Part shown: piece by piece, positions 7,173 to 15,181 of the stretch | Position numbering within the stretch: position 1 is the stretch's first letter | Layout: every line of letters begins with the position of its first letter | NCBI GenBank assembly: GCA_050013235.1 | Contig: JBEKFQ010000058.1 | Span: forward strand, 1-19,270 | From: RH-AL1 sp050013235 | GTDB taxonomy: Bacteria; Pseudomonadota; Alphaproteobacteria; Rhizobiales; Beijerinckiaceae | Reading direction: 5' to 3' | DNA: 19,270 bases | Notes under the pieces: model-generated | The model's input: only the letters and a program-made list of their open reading frames with translations | Told to the model about the DNA's origin: nothing | The model's database searches: none | Position numbers and translations under genes: made by a program

Positions 7173-8348
7173 ATGTCTGGAGAGGAGTCCGTGGCCGCCG
7201 TGCCGGGAGCGCCGCATTCCCCTGGACTTGCTCACACGCCACTTTATCGCCTGCATGTGCGGCTGGGCGCTAAAATGGTGCCTTTCGCCGGCTATGACAT
7301 GCCGCTGCAATATCCGGCGGGGCTTTTGAAGGAGCATCTGCATACGCGGGTGGCGGCGGGGCTTTTCGACACGTCGCATATGGGCCAGATCGAGATCACC
7401 GCGCGCTCGGGCGATTCCCGCGACGCGGCGCGGGCCCTGGAGACTTTGCTTCCCATTGATGTTCTCGGGCTAGAGGCCGGGCGGCAGCGGTACGGGTTCT
7501 TGACCAACGAGGACGGCGGAATTCTCGACGATTTGATGGTCGTCAATCTTGGCGCGCGCTTGATCATTGTGGTCAATGCAGCTTGCAAGGCGGCGGACGA
7601 GGCGTATTTGCGGGCCCATCTTCAGCCGGCCTGCGAGGTCAAGATTTTGCCGCGTGCGCTGTTCGCCCTGCAGGGCCCGGCCAGCGGCGCCGTGCTCGCC
7701 CGCCTCGCGCCCGAGGTGGAGGCCATGCGTTTCATGGACGCGCGGGAGGTGATTCTCTTGGGCGAACCGTGCCTCGTGACCCGGTCGGGCTATACCGGGG
7801 AGGATGGGTTCGAGATTTCAGTGGCTTCCGGGGCCGCCGAGGCGCTCGCCGAAGAGCTTCTGCGCGATCCCGCCGTCCTTCCCGTGGGGCTCGGTGCCCG
7901 CGATTCTCTCCGGCTCGAGGCGGGGCTCTGCCTTTACGGTTTGGATATCGATGCGGGCACGACACCGGCCGAGGCGAGCCTGGTTTGGGCGATTCCGCCG
8001 GTGCGGCGGCGAGGCGGCGCGCGGGAAGGTGGCTTTCCCGGCGCGGCCCGGATTTTGGATCAGATCGCCCAAGGCGCCCCGCGCCGCCGCGTGGGATTGC
8101 GGCCCGAGGGCCGTGCGCCAGTGCGCGCCGGCGCCTCCCTCTACGCCAGCGAGACGGCGAGCGACCCGGTGGGCGTGGTAACGTCTGGTGGTTTTGGCCC
8201 AAGCCTTCAGGCCCCCGTCGCCATGGGCTACGTGCCGGCGGCTTTGTCCGAGGCCGGAAGCCGGCTCTTTGCCGACGTGCGAGGCCAGCGCTTGGCCCTG
8301 AAGGTTGTGACTCTGCCCTTCATTTCCGCCGGCTTCAAACGAAGCTGA
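7173..8348 (+). CDS. gcvT: Glycine cleavage system aminomethyltransferase (T-protein)
   Basis: The 391-residue T-protein takes the aminomethyl group from lipoyl-GcvH, releases ammonia and makes 5,10-methylene-tetrahydrofolate. Family blocks are PFAGYDMPLQY (about 37-47), GLFDTSHMGQIEI (63-75), YGFLTNEDGGILDDLMV (107-123, with the conserved folate-binding aspartate region), SGYTGEDGFEI, DSLRLEAGLCLYGLDID and a C-terminal SGGFGPSLQAPVAMGYV. The ATG at 7173 is chosen because GGAGAG lies six bases upstream; a start at 7140 would have no such site. The N-terminal 20 residues before HTPLY are longer than in many homologues. It heads gcvT-gcvH-gcvP. I found no glycine riboswitch in the preceding 130 bases. 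The hairpin GCGCGC-TTC-GTGCGC (7131-7145) lies just before the ribosome binding site. Confidence 0.93.
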   Translation: MSGEESVAAVPGAPHSPGLAHTPLYRLHVRLGAKMVPFAGYDMPLQYPAGLLKEHLHTRVAAGLFDTSHMGQIEITARSGDSRDAARALETLLPIDVLGLEAGRQRYGFLTNEDGGILDDLMVVNLGARLIIVVNAACKAADEAYLRAHLQPACEVKILPRALFALQGPASGAVLARLAPEVEAMRFMDAREVILLGEPCLVTRSGYTGEDGFEISVASGAAEALAEELLRDPAVLPVGLGARDSLRLEAGLCLYGLDIDAGTTPAEASLVWAIPPVRRRGGAREGGFPGAARILDQIAQGAPRRRVGLRPEGRAPVRAGASLYASETASDPVGVVTSGGFGPSLQAPVAMGYVPAALSEAGSRLFADVRGQRLALKVVTLPFISAGFKRS

Positions 8349-8378
8349 AACGATTTTTAGGCATTAAGGAGCGTCAAA

Positions 8379-8741
8379 ATGTTGAGATTTACCGATGAAC
8401 ACGAGTGGGTGAAGCTCGAGGGCGATATTGCCACGGTCGGGATCACGTCCCATGCCGCCGGTCAGCTTGGCGATCTCGTCTTTGTCGAATTGCCGAAAGT
8501 TGGCGTGGCCCTTAAGAAAGGCGCGCCGGCCGCCGTTGTCGAATCGGTCAAGGCGGCGTCCGATGTCTATGCGCCGCTCGCCGGCGAAGTGACGGAGATC
8601 AACGCGGCCGCCGAGGCCAATCCCGCCCTCGTCGGCGAGGATCCTCAGGGCGCGGGCTGGCTCTATAAGTTACGCCTCGCCAATGTGGCGGATCTCGGCC
8701 ATCTGCTCGACGAAGCCGCTTATGCCGCTTTGATTGGCTAG
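8379..8741 (+). CDS. gcvH: Glycine cleavage system H protein (lipoyl carrier)
   Basis: The 120-residue protein carries the lipoyl arm that shuttles the aminomethyl group between GcvP and GcvT. The lipoylation lysine is K58 in the motif ESVKAASDVYAP. The N-terminal FTDEHEWVKLEGDIATVGIT and C-terminal NPALVGEDPQGAGWLYKL blocks are typical, and length is normal. A TAAGGAG at 8366-8371 lies seven bases before the ATG and is one of the clearest ribosome binding sites here. The gene follows gcvT by 30 bases. Its TAG stop overlaps the first two bases of the dispersed repeat copy at 8740-8850, so the repeat begins exactly at the end of the gene. Confidence 0.96.
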   Translation: MLRFTDEHEWVKLEGDIATVGITSHAAGQLGDLVFVELPKVGVALKKGAPAAVVESVKAASDVYAPLAGEVTEINAAAEANPALVGEDPQGAGWLYKLRLANVADLGHLLDEAAYAALIG

Positions 8742-8850
8742 AGCGCGTTCCGCTTTGGTGGACTCACCAAAGCGATAAGAACTCGCTCTCTTTTTAAGAA
8801 GTTAGAGCATGTCCTCGATCGAAAAAGTCTGCAACTTTTTCGGGACATGC
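8740..8850 (+). repeat. Two-palindrome dispersed repeat, copy 2 (RIME-like), inside the gcv operon
   Basis: This is the second copy of the 111-base unit at 2523-2633, in the same orientation with four substitutions in the linker and none in the palindromes. It fills most of the gap between gcvH and gcvP and ends 35 bases before the preferred gcvP start. Its first bases form part of the gcvH stop codon. Because the genes on each side are one pathway in one direction, it is probably transcribed and would form two strong hairpins in the mRNA. Confidence 0.9.
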
Positions 8851-8885
8851 TTTGAACCATGACGGTTGGATTTGGGAAGGTGCCC

Positions 8886-11741
8886 ATGAGCGACAAATAC
8901 GATCCCTATGATTTCGCCAATCGCCGGCATATCGGGCCGACGGCCGGCGAGATCGTGGAGATGTTGGAAACCGTTGGGGCTCCAACCCTTCATGCCTTGA
9001 TCCGCGAAACGCTCCCGGCCAACATCCGCCAATCCAGCCGGATCGACTTCGGCCATTCCTTGAGCGAGCGCCGCATGTTGGAGCGCATGCGCGAGGTTGC
9101 CAACAAAAACAAGTTGCTCGTCTCGCTCATCGGGCAAGGCTATCACGGCACGACCATGCCGCCGGCGATCCAACGCAATATTTTCGAGAATCCGGCCTGG
9201 TATACCGCCTATTCGCCCTATCAGCCGGAGATCAGCCAGGGCCGCCTCGAGGCCTTGCTCAATTTCCAGACGTTGGTTTGCGAACTCACCGCGCTCGATG
9301 TCGCCAATGCCTCGCTCCTCGACGAGGCCACCGCCGCGGCCGAAGCGATGAGCATGGCCCATCGCGTGGCATCGCCTAAGAACGAATCCGCGCGAAACGC
9401 CTTCTTCGTCGATGAGGATTGCTTGCCGCAGACCATCGCCGTCCTGCAAACCCGCGCCGCGCCGCTGGGCTGGACGATTGTCACCGGCAATCCGTTCAGG
9501 GATTTCGATCCGGCCGCCGTCTTTGGCGCTCTGTTCCAATATCCCGGCACCAAGGGGGCGATCCACGATTTCTCAGGCCCTATCCAGGCCTTGCACGAGG
9601 CCGGCGGCATTGCCGTGATGGCTGCCGATCCGCTGGCGCTGACGTTGCTCAAGCCGCCGGGCGAACTCGGCGCCGACATTGCGGTCGGCTCCATGCAGCG
9701 CTACGGCGTTCCCATGGGGTTTGGCGGACCGCACGCCGCCTATATGGCCACGCGCGATGCGTTCAAGCGCAATCTGCCCGGCCGGATTGTCGGCGTCTCC
9801 ATTGATGCCAGGGGCAATCGCGCCTATCGCCTCGCGTTGCAGACGCGCGAGCAACATATTCGCCGGGAAAAGGCGACATCGAACATTTGCACATCGCAAG
9901 TTCTGCTTGCGGTCGTCGCCTCGATGTACGCGGTGTTTCACGGCCCCAGGGGCCTGAAGGCCATCGCGGAGCGGGTCCACCGCGACGCGGGGCGGCTGGC
10001 CGAGGGCTTGGGGACGCTGGGTTTTACGGTCGAGCCTCAGACCTTTTTCGACACGATCACGGTCGATGCCGGCCGGTTCCAGGCGCTGATTCTCGAAAAC
10101 GCCGTCAAGAACGGTGTCAATCTGCGCCGCATCGGGACGAGCCATATCGGCATTACGGTGGATGAGCGCACGAGGCCCGATGTGATCCAGGCGGTGTGGC
10201 GCGCCTTTGGCGGCGGTCATCTCGTCTATCACGAGGACTATCCTGCCTCGCGCCTGCCGCCAAACCTGCTGCGGACCTCGGCTTTTCTGACTCAGGATAT
10301 TTTCCAGATGAATCGCGCCGAGAGCGAGATGACGCGCTACATGCGCCGCCTCGCCGACCGCGATCTCGCGCTGGACCGGACCATGATCCCGCTGGGATCG
10401 TGTACGATGAAGCTGAACGGCACGGCGGAAATGCTGCCGATTTCCTGGCCTGAATTTTCCGAAATCCATCCCTTCGTGCCGCATGATCAGGCGCTCGGCT
10501 ATCACGAACTTATCGGCGATCTCTCGAAGAAGCTTTGCGACATCACGGGCTACGACGCGATTTCGATGCAGCCGAATTCCGGCGCGCAGGGCGAATATGC
10601 CGGGCTGCTCGCGATCCGCGCCTATCATATCGCCCGCGGCGAAGGGCATCGCGACGTCTGCCTCATTCCGTCCTCGGCGCATGGCACTAATCCGGCCTCG
10701 GCGCATATGTGTGGCATGCAGGTCGTCGTCGTCGGCGCCGATGCCAAGGGCAATATCGATTTCGAGGATTTCACCGCCAAGGCGGCGCAATATAGCGAAA
10801 GACTCTCGGCCTGCATGATCACCTATCCCTCGACGCATGGGGTGTTCGAGACGCGGGTGCGCGAGATCTGCGATCTCGTTCATGCCCATGGCGGCCAGGT
10901 CTATCTCGATGGAGCTAATCTCAATGCCATGGTCGGCTTGGCCCGTCCCGGCGAGATCGGCGCCGATGTCAGCCATCTCAACCTGCACAAGACATTTTGC
11001 ATCCCGCATGGCGGCGGCGGGCCGGGCATGGGGCCGATTGGCGTCAAGGCGCATTTGATTCCCTACCTGCCCGGCCATCCCGAGACGGGCGGCACCGGAG
11101 CGGTTTCGGCCGCGCCCTATGGTTCGGCGTCCATCCTTCCGATTTCCTGGAGCTATTGCCTGCTGATGGGCGGGCGCGGCCTGACCCAGGCGACGCGAAT
11201 CGCCATCCTCAACGCCAATTACATCGCCAAACGTTTGGAGCCGGCCTTTCCCGTGCTCTATACCGGCGAAAACGGGCGGGTCGCGCACGAGTGCATCGTC
11301 GATACGCGGCCCTTCGCGAAAAGCGCCGGCGTGACCGTCGACGATATCGCCAAGCGCTTGATCGATGCCGGTTTCCATCCCCCGACGATGAGCTGGCCGG
11401 TGGCGGGGACGTTGATGATCGAGCCGACCGAATCCGAGACCAAGGCCGAACTCGACCGCTTTTGTGACGCCATGCTTGCGATCCGCGAGGAAATCCGCGC
11501 CATCGAGGAGGGCCGGATCGACCGCGCCAACAATCCGCTCAAGAACGCGCCGCATACGGTGCAAGATCTGATCGGCGATTGGGACCGGCCCTACACGCGC
11601 GAGGCCGCCTGTTTCCCCGTGGGATCGCGCGGCATCGACAAATATTGGCCGCCGGTCAACCGCGTCGATAACGCCTATGGCGACCGGAACCTCGTCTGCA
11701 GCTGCCCGCCGGTCGAGAGCTACATGAAGGCGGCGGAATAG
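8886..11741 (+). CDS. gcvP: Glycine dehydrogenase (decarboxylating), P-protein
   Basis: The 951-residue PLP enzyme decarboxylates glycine and loads the aminomethyl group on GcvH. It is the single-chain type in which the two homologous halves are joined. The N-terminal half starts FANRRHIGPTAGEIVEML and contains IGQGYHGTTMPPAIQRNI. The C-terminal half has NSGAQGEYAGL, SAHGTNPASAHM and the PLP-binding lysine K702 in HLNLHKTFCIPHGGGGPGMGP. Length is typical. I chose the ATG at 8886 because GGGAAGG lies five bases before it; an in-frame ATG at 8859 lies eight bases behind the repeat with no ribosome binding site. It is the last gene of the gcv cluster. The lipoamide dehydrogenase (L-protein) gene is not in this window. 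Confidence 0.96.
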   Translation: MSDKYDPYDFANRRHIGPTAGEIVEMLETVGAPTLHALIRETLPANIRQSSRIDFGHSLSERRMLERMREVANKNKLLVSLIGQGYHGTTMPPAIQRNIFENPAWYTAYSPYQPEISQGRLEALLNFQTLVCELTALDVANASLLDEATAAAEAMSMAHRVASPKNESARNAFFVDEDCLPQTIAVLQTRAAPLGWTIVTGNPFRDFDPAAVFGALFQYPGTKGAIHDFSGPIQALHEAGGIAVMAADPLALTLLKPPGELGADIAVGSMQRYGVPMGFGGPHAAYMATRDAFKRNLPGRIVGVSIDARGNRAYRLALQTREQHIRREKATSNICTSQVLLAVVASMYAVFHGPRGLKAIAERVHRDAGRLAEGLGTLGFTVEPQTFFDTITVDAGRFQALILENAVKNGVNLRRIGTSHIGITVDERTRPDVIQAVWRAFGGGHLVYHEDYPASRLPPNLLRTSAFLTQDIFQMNRAESEMTRYMRRLADRDLALDRTMIPLGSCTMKLNGTAEMLPISWPEFSEIHPFVPHDQALGYHELIGDLSKKLCDITGYDAISMQPNSGAQGEYAGLLAIRAYHIARGEGHRDVCLIPSSAHGTNPASAHMCGMQVVVVGADAKGNIDFEDFTAKAAQYSERLSACMITYPSTHGVFETRVREICDLVHAHGGQVYLDGANLNAMVGLARPGEIGADVSHLNLHKTFCIPHGGGGPGMGPIGVKAHLIPYLPGHPETGGTGAVSAAPYGSASILPISWSYCLLMGGRGLTQATRIAILNANYIAKRLEPAFPVLYTGENGRVAHECIVDTRPFAKSAGVTVDDIAKRLIDAGFHPPTMSWPVAGTLMIEPTESETKAELDRFCDAMLAIREEIRAIEEGRIDRANNPLKNAPHTVQDLIGDWDRPYTREAACFPVGSRGIDKYWPPVNRVDNAYGDRNLVCSCPPVESYMKAAE

Positions 11742-11807
11742 GGGAGAATCTCCTCTCCGCTGACGTCCGGCTTCACACGAATCGAAATGAGCGGGCTTAT
11801 CCATTAG

Positions 11808-11857
11808 CCCTCATGCTGAGGAGCGCGCCAAAGGCGCGGCGTCTCGAAGCACGAGGG
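11808..11857. repeat. Inverted repeat with CCCTC...GAGGG ends, first
   Basis: The 50-base palindrome has outer arms CCCTC/GAGGG, then TGCT/AGCA, and a GC-rich core GCGCC-AAA-GGCGC. The layout of CCTCATxxTGAGGAG followed by GTCTCGAA resembles a class of short repeats that I remember from alphaproteobacterial intergenic regions. The family assignment is from memory. Confidence 0.65.
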
Positions 11858-11905
11858 CGGTCCCTCGATTCCGGTGAGCGTTTGCAACGTTCCGGCTTGC
11901 TGAAA

Positions 11906-11987
11906 CCCTCGCATTTCGAGACGGCTTCGCCCGAGCCGGAACCAGACTGGTCCCGATCGAGCCGGCGAAGCCTCCTCAATGTGAGGG
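11906..11987. repeat. Inverted repeat with CCCTC...GAGGG ends, second
   Basis: The 82-base palindrome has arms CCCTC/GAGGG, CATT/AATG, GAG/CTC and a perfect GGCTTCGCC/GGCGAAGCC stem, with an inner ACCAG/CTGGT hairpin. It shares the end sequence and the TTTCGAGAC block with the first palindrome (there as GTCTCGAA in the opposite sense), so the two are probably related elements in inverted order. Confidence 0.65.
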
Positions 11988-12146
11988 AGTTGAAGCGTTT
12001 TCCAAGAGTTGGACCGCATTTCAATATGCGCGTCCTCACGAGAGAGGACTTTCGCGCCTCGGGCATCGATCCGCCGTTTGACCGTGCGCTCCAAAATTGG
12101 CTAGCTATCTCCCGTGCCGCCCCGGCGGCCATGGGGGATGCGTGTC

Positions 12147-12668
12147 ATGACCAAAGCGGCGCCAATACGCTGGCTCGAAGCCGGGCTGTTTGCCTCTCGC
12201 TGGCTCATGGCGCCATTCTACATTGGTTTGGTTGTGGCACTCGGCGCCCTCCTATGGGTCTTCTTCCACGAGCTCTGGGAGGAGCTATCGCACCTGCCGG
12301 CGATGAAACCGGATGACGCCATCCTCATGGCTCTCTCGCTCATCGATCTGTCGCTGGCGGCAAATCTCGTCCTGATCGTGATCTATTCCGGCTACGAGAA
12401 TTTCGTGTCGCGCATCGATGCGGCCGCTGAAGAAGACAGGCCGGTCTGGATGGGAACGGTGGATTTTTCCGGGCTCAAGATGAAGCTGATCGCGTCCATT
12501 ATCGCCATTTCCGCCATCGCGCTCCTCAAGGCGTTCATGAAGATCGATGAAGGCAATTTGGATACGACGCAAATTCAATGGATGGTCATCATGCAATTGA
12601 CCTTCGTCGTCTCCGGTCTTCTCCTGGCCGCGATGGACTATCTCAACGCGCGCAGTGGGGGACATTGA
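12147..12668 (+). CDS. yqhA: UPF0114 (YqhA) family inner-membrane protein
   Basis: The 173-residue protein has about four membrane helices (near residues 20-40, 60-80, 112-130 and 146-165). Family-specific stretches are LFASRWLMAPFYIGL (14-28), IYSGYENFVSRID (79-91) and the SLIDLSLAANL part of helix two. I recognise these from E. coli YqhA and relatives; the molecular function is not established as far as I know. The ATG at 12147 is preferred because GGGGGA lies eight bases before it and the family N-terminus is met at once; in-frame starts at 12114 and 12138 would add short unrelated residues. It stands alone: gcvP is 405 bases away and hemF converges on it from the other strand with a 40-base gap. 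Confidence 0.88.
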   Translation: MTKAAPIRWLEAGLFASRWLMAPFYIGLVVALGALLWVFFHELWEELSHLPAMKPDDAILMALSLIDLSLAANLVLIVIYSGYENFVSRIDAAAEEDRPVWMGTVDFSGLKMKLIASIIAISAIALLKAFMKIDEGNLDTTQIQWMVIMQLTFVVSGLLLAAMDYLNARSGGH

Positions 12669-12708
12669 GCCTGATTCAGGTTGCCCTCGCCCGCGCCAAA
12701 TCCATAAT

Positions 12709-13617
12709 TCACGGCCACTTCACCATGGGCGGGAGCGACGACAGGATGGAATCCACATTCCCCCCGGTCTTCAGCCCGAAAATCGTGCCGCGATCGTAGA
12801 GCAGGTTGAACTCGACATAGCGGCCACGCCGCACGAGCTGTTCGTCGCGGTCGCCCAGTGTCCACTGCGTCGAAAAATTGCGCCGGACGATTTCGGGATA
12901 GATCGTGTTGAACGCTTGGCCCACGGCCTTGGTGAAGGCGAGCAGCGGCGCGAAACCGTGACCGGAACTCTCGGGCTCGAGATAGTCGTAGAAGATGCCG
13001 CCAATCCCGCGCGGCTCTTTTCGGTGGGGCAGATAGAAATATTCGTCGCACCACGCCTTGTATCTTTCGTAATCGGCGACGCCGGCATGAGCCGAGCAGG
13101 CGCCTTTCATCGCGGCGTGGAAGCGCAGTGTATCGGGATCCTCTTGCGTGCGCCGGCGGTCGAGCATCGGGGTCAGATCGGCGCCGCCGCCGAACCAGGT
13201 CTTGGTTGTCGCGACGAAGCGGGTGTTCATATGCACGGTGGGAACATTCGGGTTCCAGGGATGCACGATGAGCGAAATGCCCGAGGCCCAGAAACGCGGG
13301 TCTTCCGAGGCGGCGGGCATTTGCTTGGCGAATTCCGGCGCGAACGTGCCATGGACGGTCGACGTATGGACGCCGGCCTTTTCGAACACCCGGCCGGTGA
13401 GAACCCCCATCCGGCCGCCGCCGCCCTCCGCGCCATCGTGATTCGTGCGGCTCCAGGGTTTGAGTTCCGCCGTGCCAGGCGGCAGGCCGTCTTCGGCGAA
13501 GGGGCCCGTCGCCTCCGCCTCGATGCTTTCGAGATGGCTGAGGATCTCGAGCTGCAAGTTCTCGAACCAGGCGCGCGCTTCGGCCTTTTGTGCGTCGAGG
13601 TCTTGTGTTCCGGTCAT
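12709..13617 (-). CDS. hemF: Oxygen-dependent coproporphyrinogen III oxidase
   Basis: The 302-residue cytoplasmic enzyme uses O2 to convert coproporphyrinogen III to protoporphyrinogen IX in haem synthesis. Family blocks are EGGGGRMGVL (about 64-73), SGISLIVHPWNPNVPTVHMN (112-131), the signature WFGGGADLTP (141-150), KAWCDEYFYLPHR, GIGGIFYDYLE and RRGRYVEFNLLYDRGT. Length is normal. The ATG at 13617 overlaps the trmL stop (ATGA), and GGAGC lies six bases upstream, so both coupled and independent initiation are possible. An in-frame upstream extension exists but only as an antiframe shadow of trmL. The presence of HemF indicates aerobic growth, in agreement with the neighbouring cytochrome bc1 genes. 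Confidence 0.96.
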   Translation of the reverse strand: MTGTQDLDAQKAEARAWFENLQLEILSHLESIEAEATGPFAEDGLPPGTAELKPWSRTNHDGAEGGGGRMGVLTGRVFEKAGVHTSTVHGTFAPEFAKQMPAASEDPRFWASGISLIVHPWNPNVPTVHMNTRFVATTKTWFGGGADLTPMLDRRRTQEDPDTLRFHAAMKGACSAHAGVADYERYKAWCDEYFYLPHRKEPRGIGGIFYDYLEPESSGHGFAPLLAFTKAVGQAFNTIYPEIVRRNFSTQWTLGDRDEQLVRRGRYVEFNLLYDRGTIFGLKTGGNVDSILSSLPPMVKWP

Positions 13618-14129
13618 GCGGAAGCTCCATTGGAGGTGATGCCGGTCCCGGCGAGCTGGCGCAGGGCCTCGCCCGCGACCATCGCGGCCGCCACCGCGAC
13701 GTTGAGCGACCGGAACGGCGGCTGCATCGGGATCAGAATGCGATGAACGGTGGCGGCATGGACTGCCTCCGGAACACCGGCCGATTCGCGCCCGGCTAGC
13801 AGGATGTCGCCGGGGCGAAAGGTAAATCCGGTATAGGGGATGGCCGCCTTCGTGGAAAGCAGGATCAAACGCGGCGGACTCCCCTCGAGGCTCGTCTGCT
13901 GGGCGCGCCAGGCTTCGAACTGCTCGAAGGACACATGCCGTTGAATCGTAAGCGCGTCGAGATAATCTATGCCGGCCCGGCGGAAATGCCGGTCGCTCAC
14001 GGGAAAGCCCGCCGGTTCGATAATCGCCGCCGCGATGCCGAGGCAGGCGCACATCCGCAGCATCGTGCCGCAATTTTGCGGAATATCCGGCTGGTAGAGA
14101 GCCAGGGTGAGGGCAGGGTGGCCGGAAAT
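13614..14129 (-). CDS. trmL: tRNA (cytidine(34)-2'-O)-methyltransferase, with likely ATT start
   Basis: The protein of about 171 residues is a SPOUT-fold enzyme that methylates the ribose at the wobble position of certain leucine tRNAs. The three SPOUT motifs are clear: PDIPQNCGTMLRM (14-26), ILLAGRESAGVPE (109-121) and ILIPMQPPFRSLNVAVAAA (131-149). Homologues begin a few residues before LALYQPDIPQN, but no ATG, GTG or TTG lies there in frame. An ATT at 14129-14127 with GGAG eight bases upstream gives a good N-terminus. A CTG at the position of residue 9 is another option. The nearest usual start codons are more than 100 codons upstream in AT-rich, non-coding-looking sequence. A frameshift or sequencing error is also possible. 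The stop overlaps the hemF start by ATGA. Confidence 0.85.
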   Translation of the reverse strand: MSGHPALTLALYQPDIPQNCGTMLRMCACLGIAAAIIEPAGFPVSDRHFRRAGIDYLDALTIQRHVSFEQFEAWRAQQTSLEGSPPRLILLSTKAAIPYTGFTFRPGDILLAGRESAGVPEAVHAATVHRILIPMQPPFRSLNVAVAAAMVAGEALRQLAGTGITSNGASA

Positions 14130-14604
14130 GGCGGCGGCTCCATGAGCGATCTGCGGAAACGAGCGCGGCTTTGTAACAGGCGCATGGGATGAAGAGAACC
14201 ACAGAGCCCGGAAATGTTCGCAAGGACGAAAGCGGCGCCGGGCGGCGCCAAAACCCGCTGGCCTTCCCCAAGATTTTAGAATTTTTATCTTCTTTTCAAC
14301 ATGTTGCTCTCTTCTCTCGCGTATGAAACCGCTTGGTTCAGGCCATGCTGCTAGGTGCGGCGCGGCATCGATGGCATCAATTCGTGTACGATCATCAACC
14401 GTAAGCTCTTGACCGTGGCGGGGTTGACAAGTCAAAAGCGCTGCAATGCTCGTTGTCGCGGGTGAATCCATGACACGCTCGCGCGATCCCAACCGGGCGG
14501 CGAGGGTGGCCTTGGGTCGCATTGTTTGGCATGGGTGTTGCCGTTACCACCGGCGTGTCCAACGAGGACGCGCATTCGCAAGCCTTTAGCTAAAGGATCT
14601 GACC
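14130..14604. promoter_or_regulatory. Divergent regulatory region between trmL and petA
   Basis: This 475-base stretch must hold promoters for trmL-hemF (minus) and petABC (plus). Bases 14270-14340 are clearly AT-richer than the genes around. A 12-base palindrome TTGACAAGTCAA at 14424-14435 includes a TTGACA that could be a -35 element, but I see no convincing -10 at 16-18 bases distance. A short open frame 14531-14593 (20 codons) ends with a TAA that touches the petA ribosome binding site. No other gene can be supported. Confidence 0.4.
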
Positions 14605-15123
14605 GTGGCCGAATTGACCCTGGAAGACCCGGCCCGCCGGGATTTCCTTTATCTCGCGACCGGCGCCATCGGCGTGGTTGCCGCGGCCGGCGCCATTTGG
14701 CCGCTGATCAATCAGATGGAACCCGATGCCTCGACGCTCGCCCAGGCGACCACCGAGGTCGATCTCACCAATATCGCGGAAGGCCAGATCGTCACGATCA
14801 AATGGCAGGGCAAGCCGGTCTTCGTGCGCCACCGCACCGCCAAGGAAATCGCCGACGCCCGCGCGACACCTCTGAGCGAGCTGAAAGATCCCGCGACGGA
14901 CGAATCCCGCGCGCAGAAGCCGGAATGGCTGATCGTGGTCGGGATTTGCACCCATCTCGGCTGCGTGCCGCTCGGGCATCAGGGCAAATATGAGGGTTGG
15001 TTCTGCCCATGCCATGGGTCGGTCTATGACACGGCGGGCCGTATCCGCCAGGGACCCGCGCCCAAAAATCTGGTGCTGCCGCCCTACAAATATACCAGCA
15101 ATACCAAGATCACGATCGGTTGA
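14605..15123 (+). CDS. petA: Cytochrome bc1 complex Rieske iron-sulfur subunit
   Basis: The 172-residue subunit takes an electron from ubiquinol at the Qo site and passes it to cytochrome c1. The N-terminus has a twin-arginine signal-anchor, ARRDFLYLATGAIGVV (about 10-25), followed by one membrane helix. The [2Fe-2S] ligands are in motif I CTHLGC (C115, H117, with C120) and motif II CPCHGS (C134, C136, H137). The start is a GTG at 14605 with AAAGGA seven bases upstream. It opens the petABC operon; petB starts 58 bases after its stop. The length is normal for alphaproteobacteria. Confidence 0.96.
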   Translation: MAELTLEDPARRDFLYLATGAIGVVAAAGAIWPLINQMEPDASTLAQATTEVDLTNIAEGQIVTIKWQGKPVFVRHRTAKEIADARATPLSELKDPATDESRAQKPEWLIVVGICTHLGCVPLGHQGKYEGWFCPCHGSVYDTAGRIRQGPAPKNLVLPPYKYTSNTKITIG

Positions 15124-15181
15124 TGACGCTCGAGCCGGCGTATTCGCGCCGGCGCCCAGCCCTTTGAAGAGATGTAAATCC

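Larger units (their letters stand above)
11742..12146. other. Long intergenic region with several palindromes between gcvP and the UPF0114 gene
   Basis: The 405 bases hold no gene I can support. Two large inverted repeats (11808-11857 and 11906-11987) are listed separately. Two further small hairpins are GGACcGCAT/ATGCgcGTCC (about 12011-12035) and GTCCTC/GAGGAC (12032-12049), which partly exclude each other. No T-run follows any of them, so none is a clear gcvP terminator. Long open frames through this part run over the palindromes on both strands and resemble no protein known to me. Confidence 0.6.

Noticed and set aside
9573..11804. Antisense open frame of about 743 codons opposite gcvP
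   Set aside because: It mirrors a clearly coding GC-rich gene, resembles no protein, and is the usual shadow from strong third-position GC bias.
11813..12316. Open frame of 167 codons through the palindromic intergenic region
   Set aside because: It runs through two inverted repeats and into the UPF0114 gene in another frame, with no ribosome binding site and no family resemblance.
14130..14522. N-terminal extension of TrmL from the ATG at 14522
   Set aside because: It would add more than 100 residues with no domain, through AT-rich sequence that must also hold the petABC promoter; known TrmL proteins start near LALYQPD.
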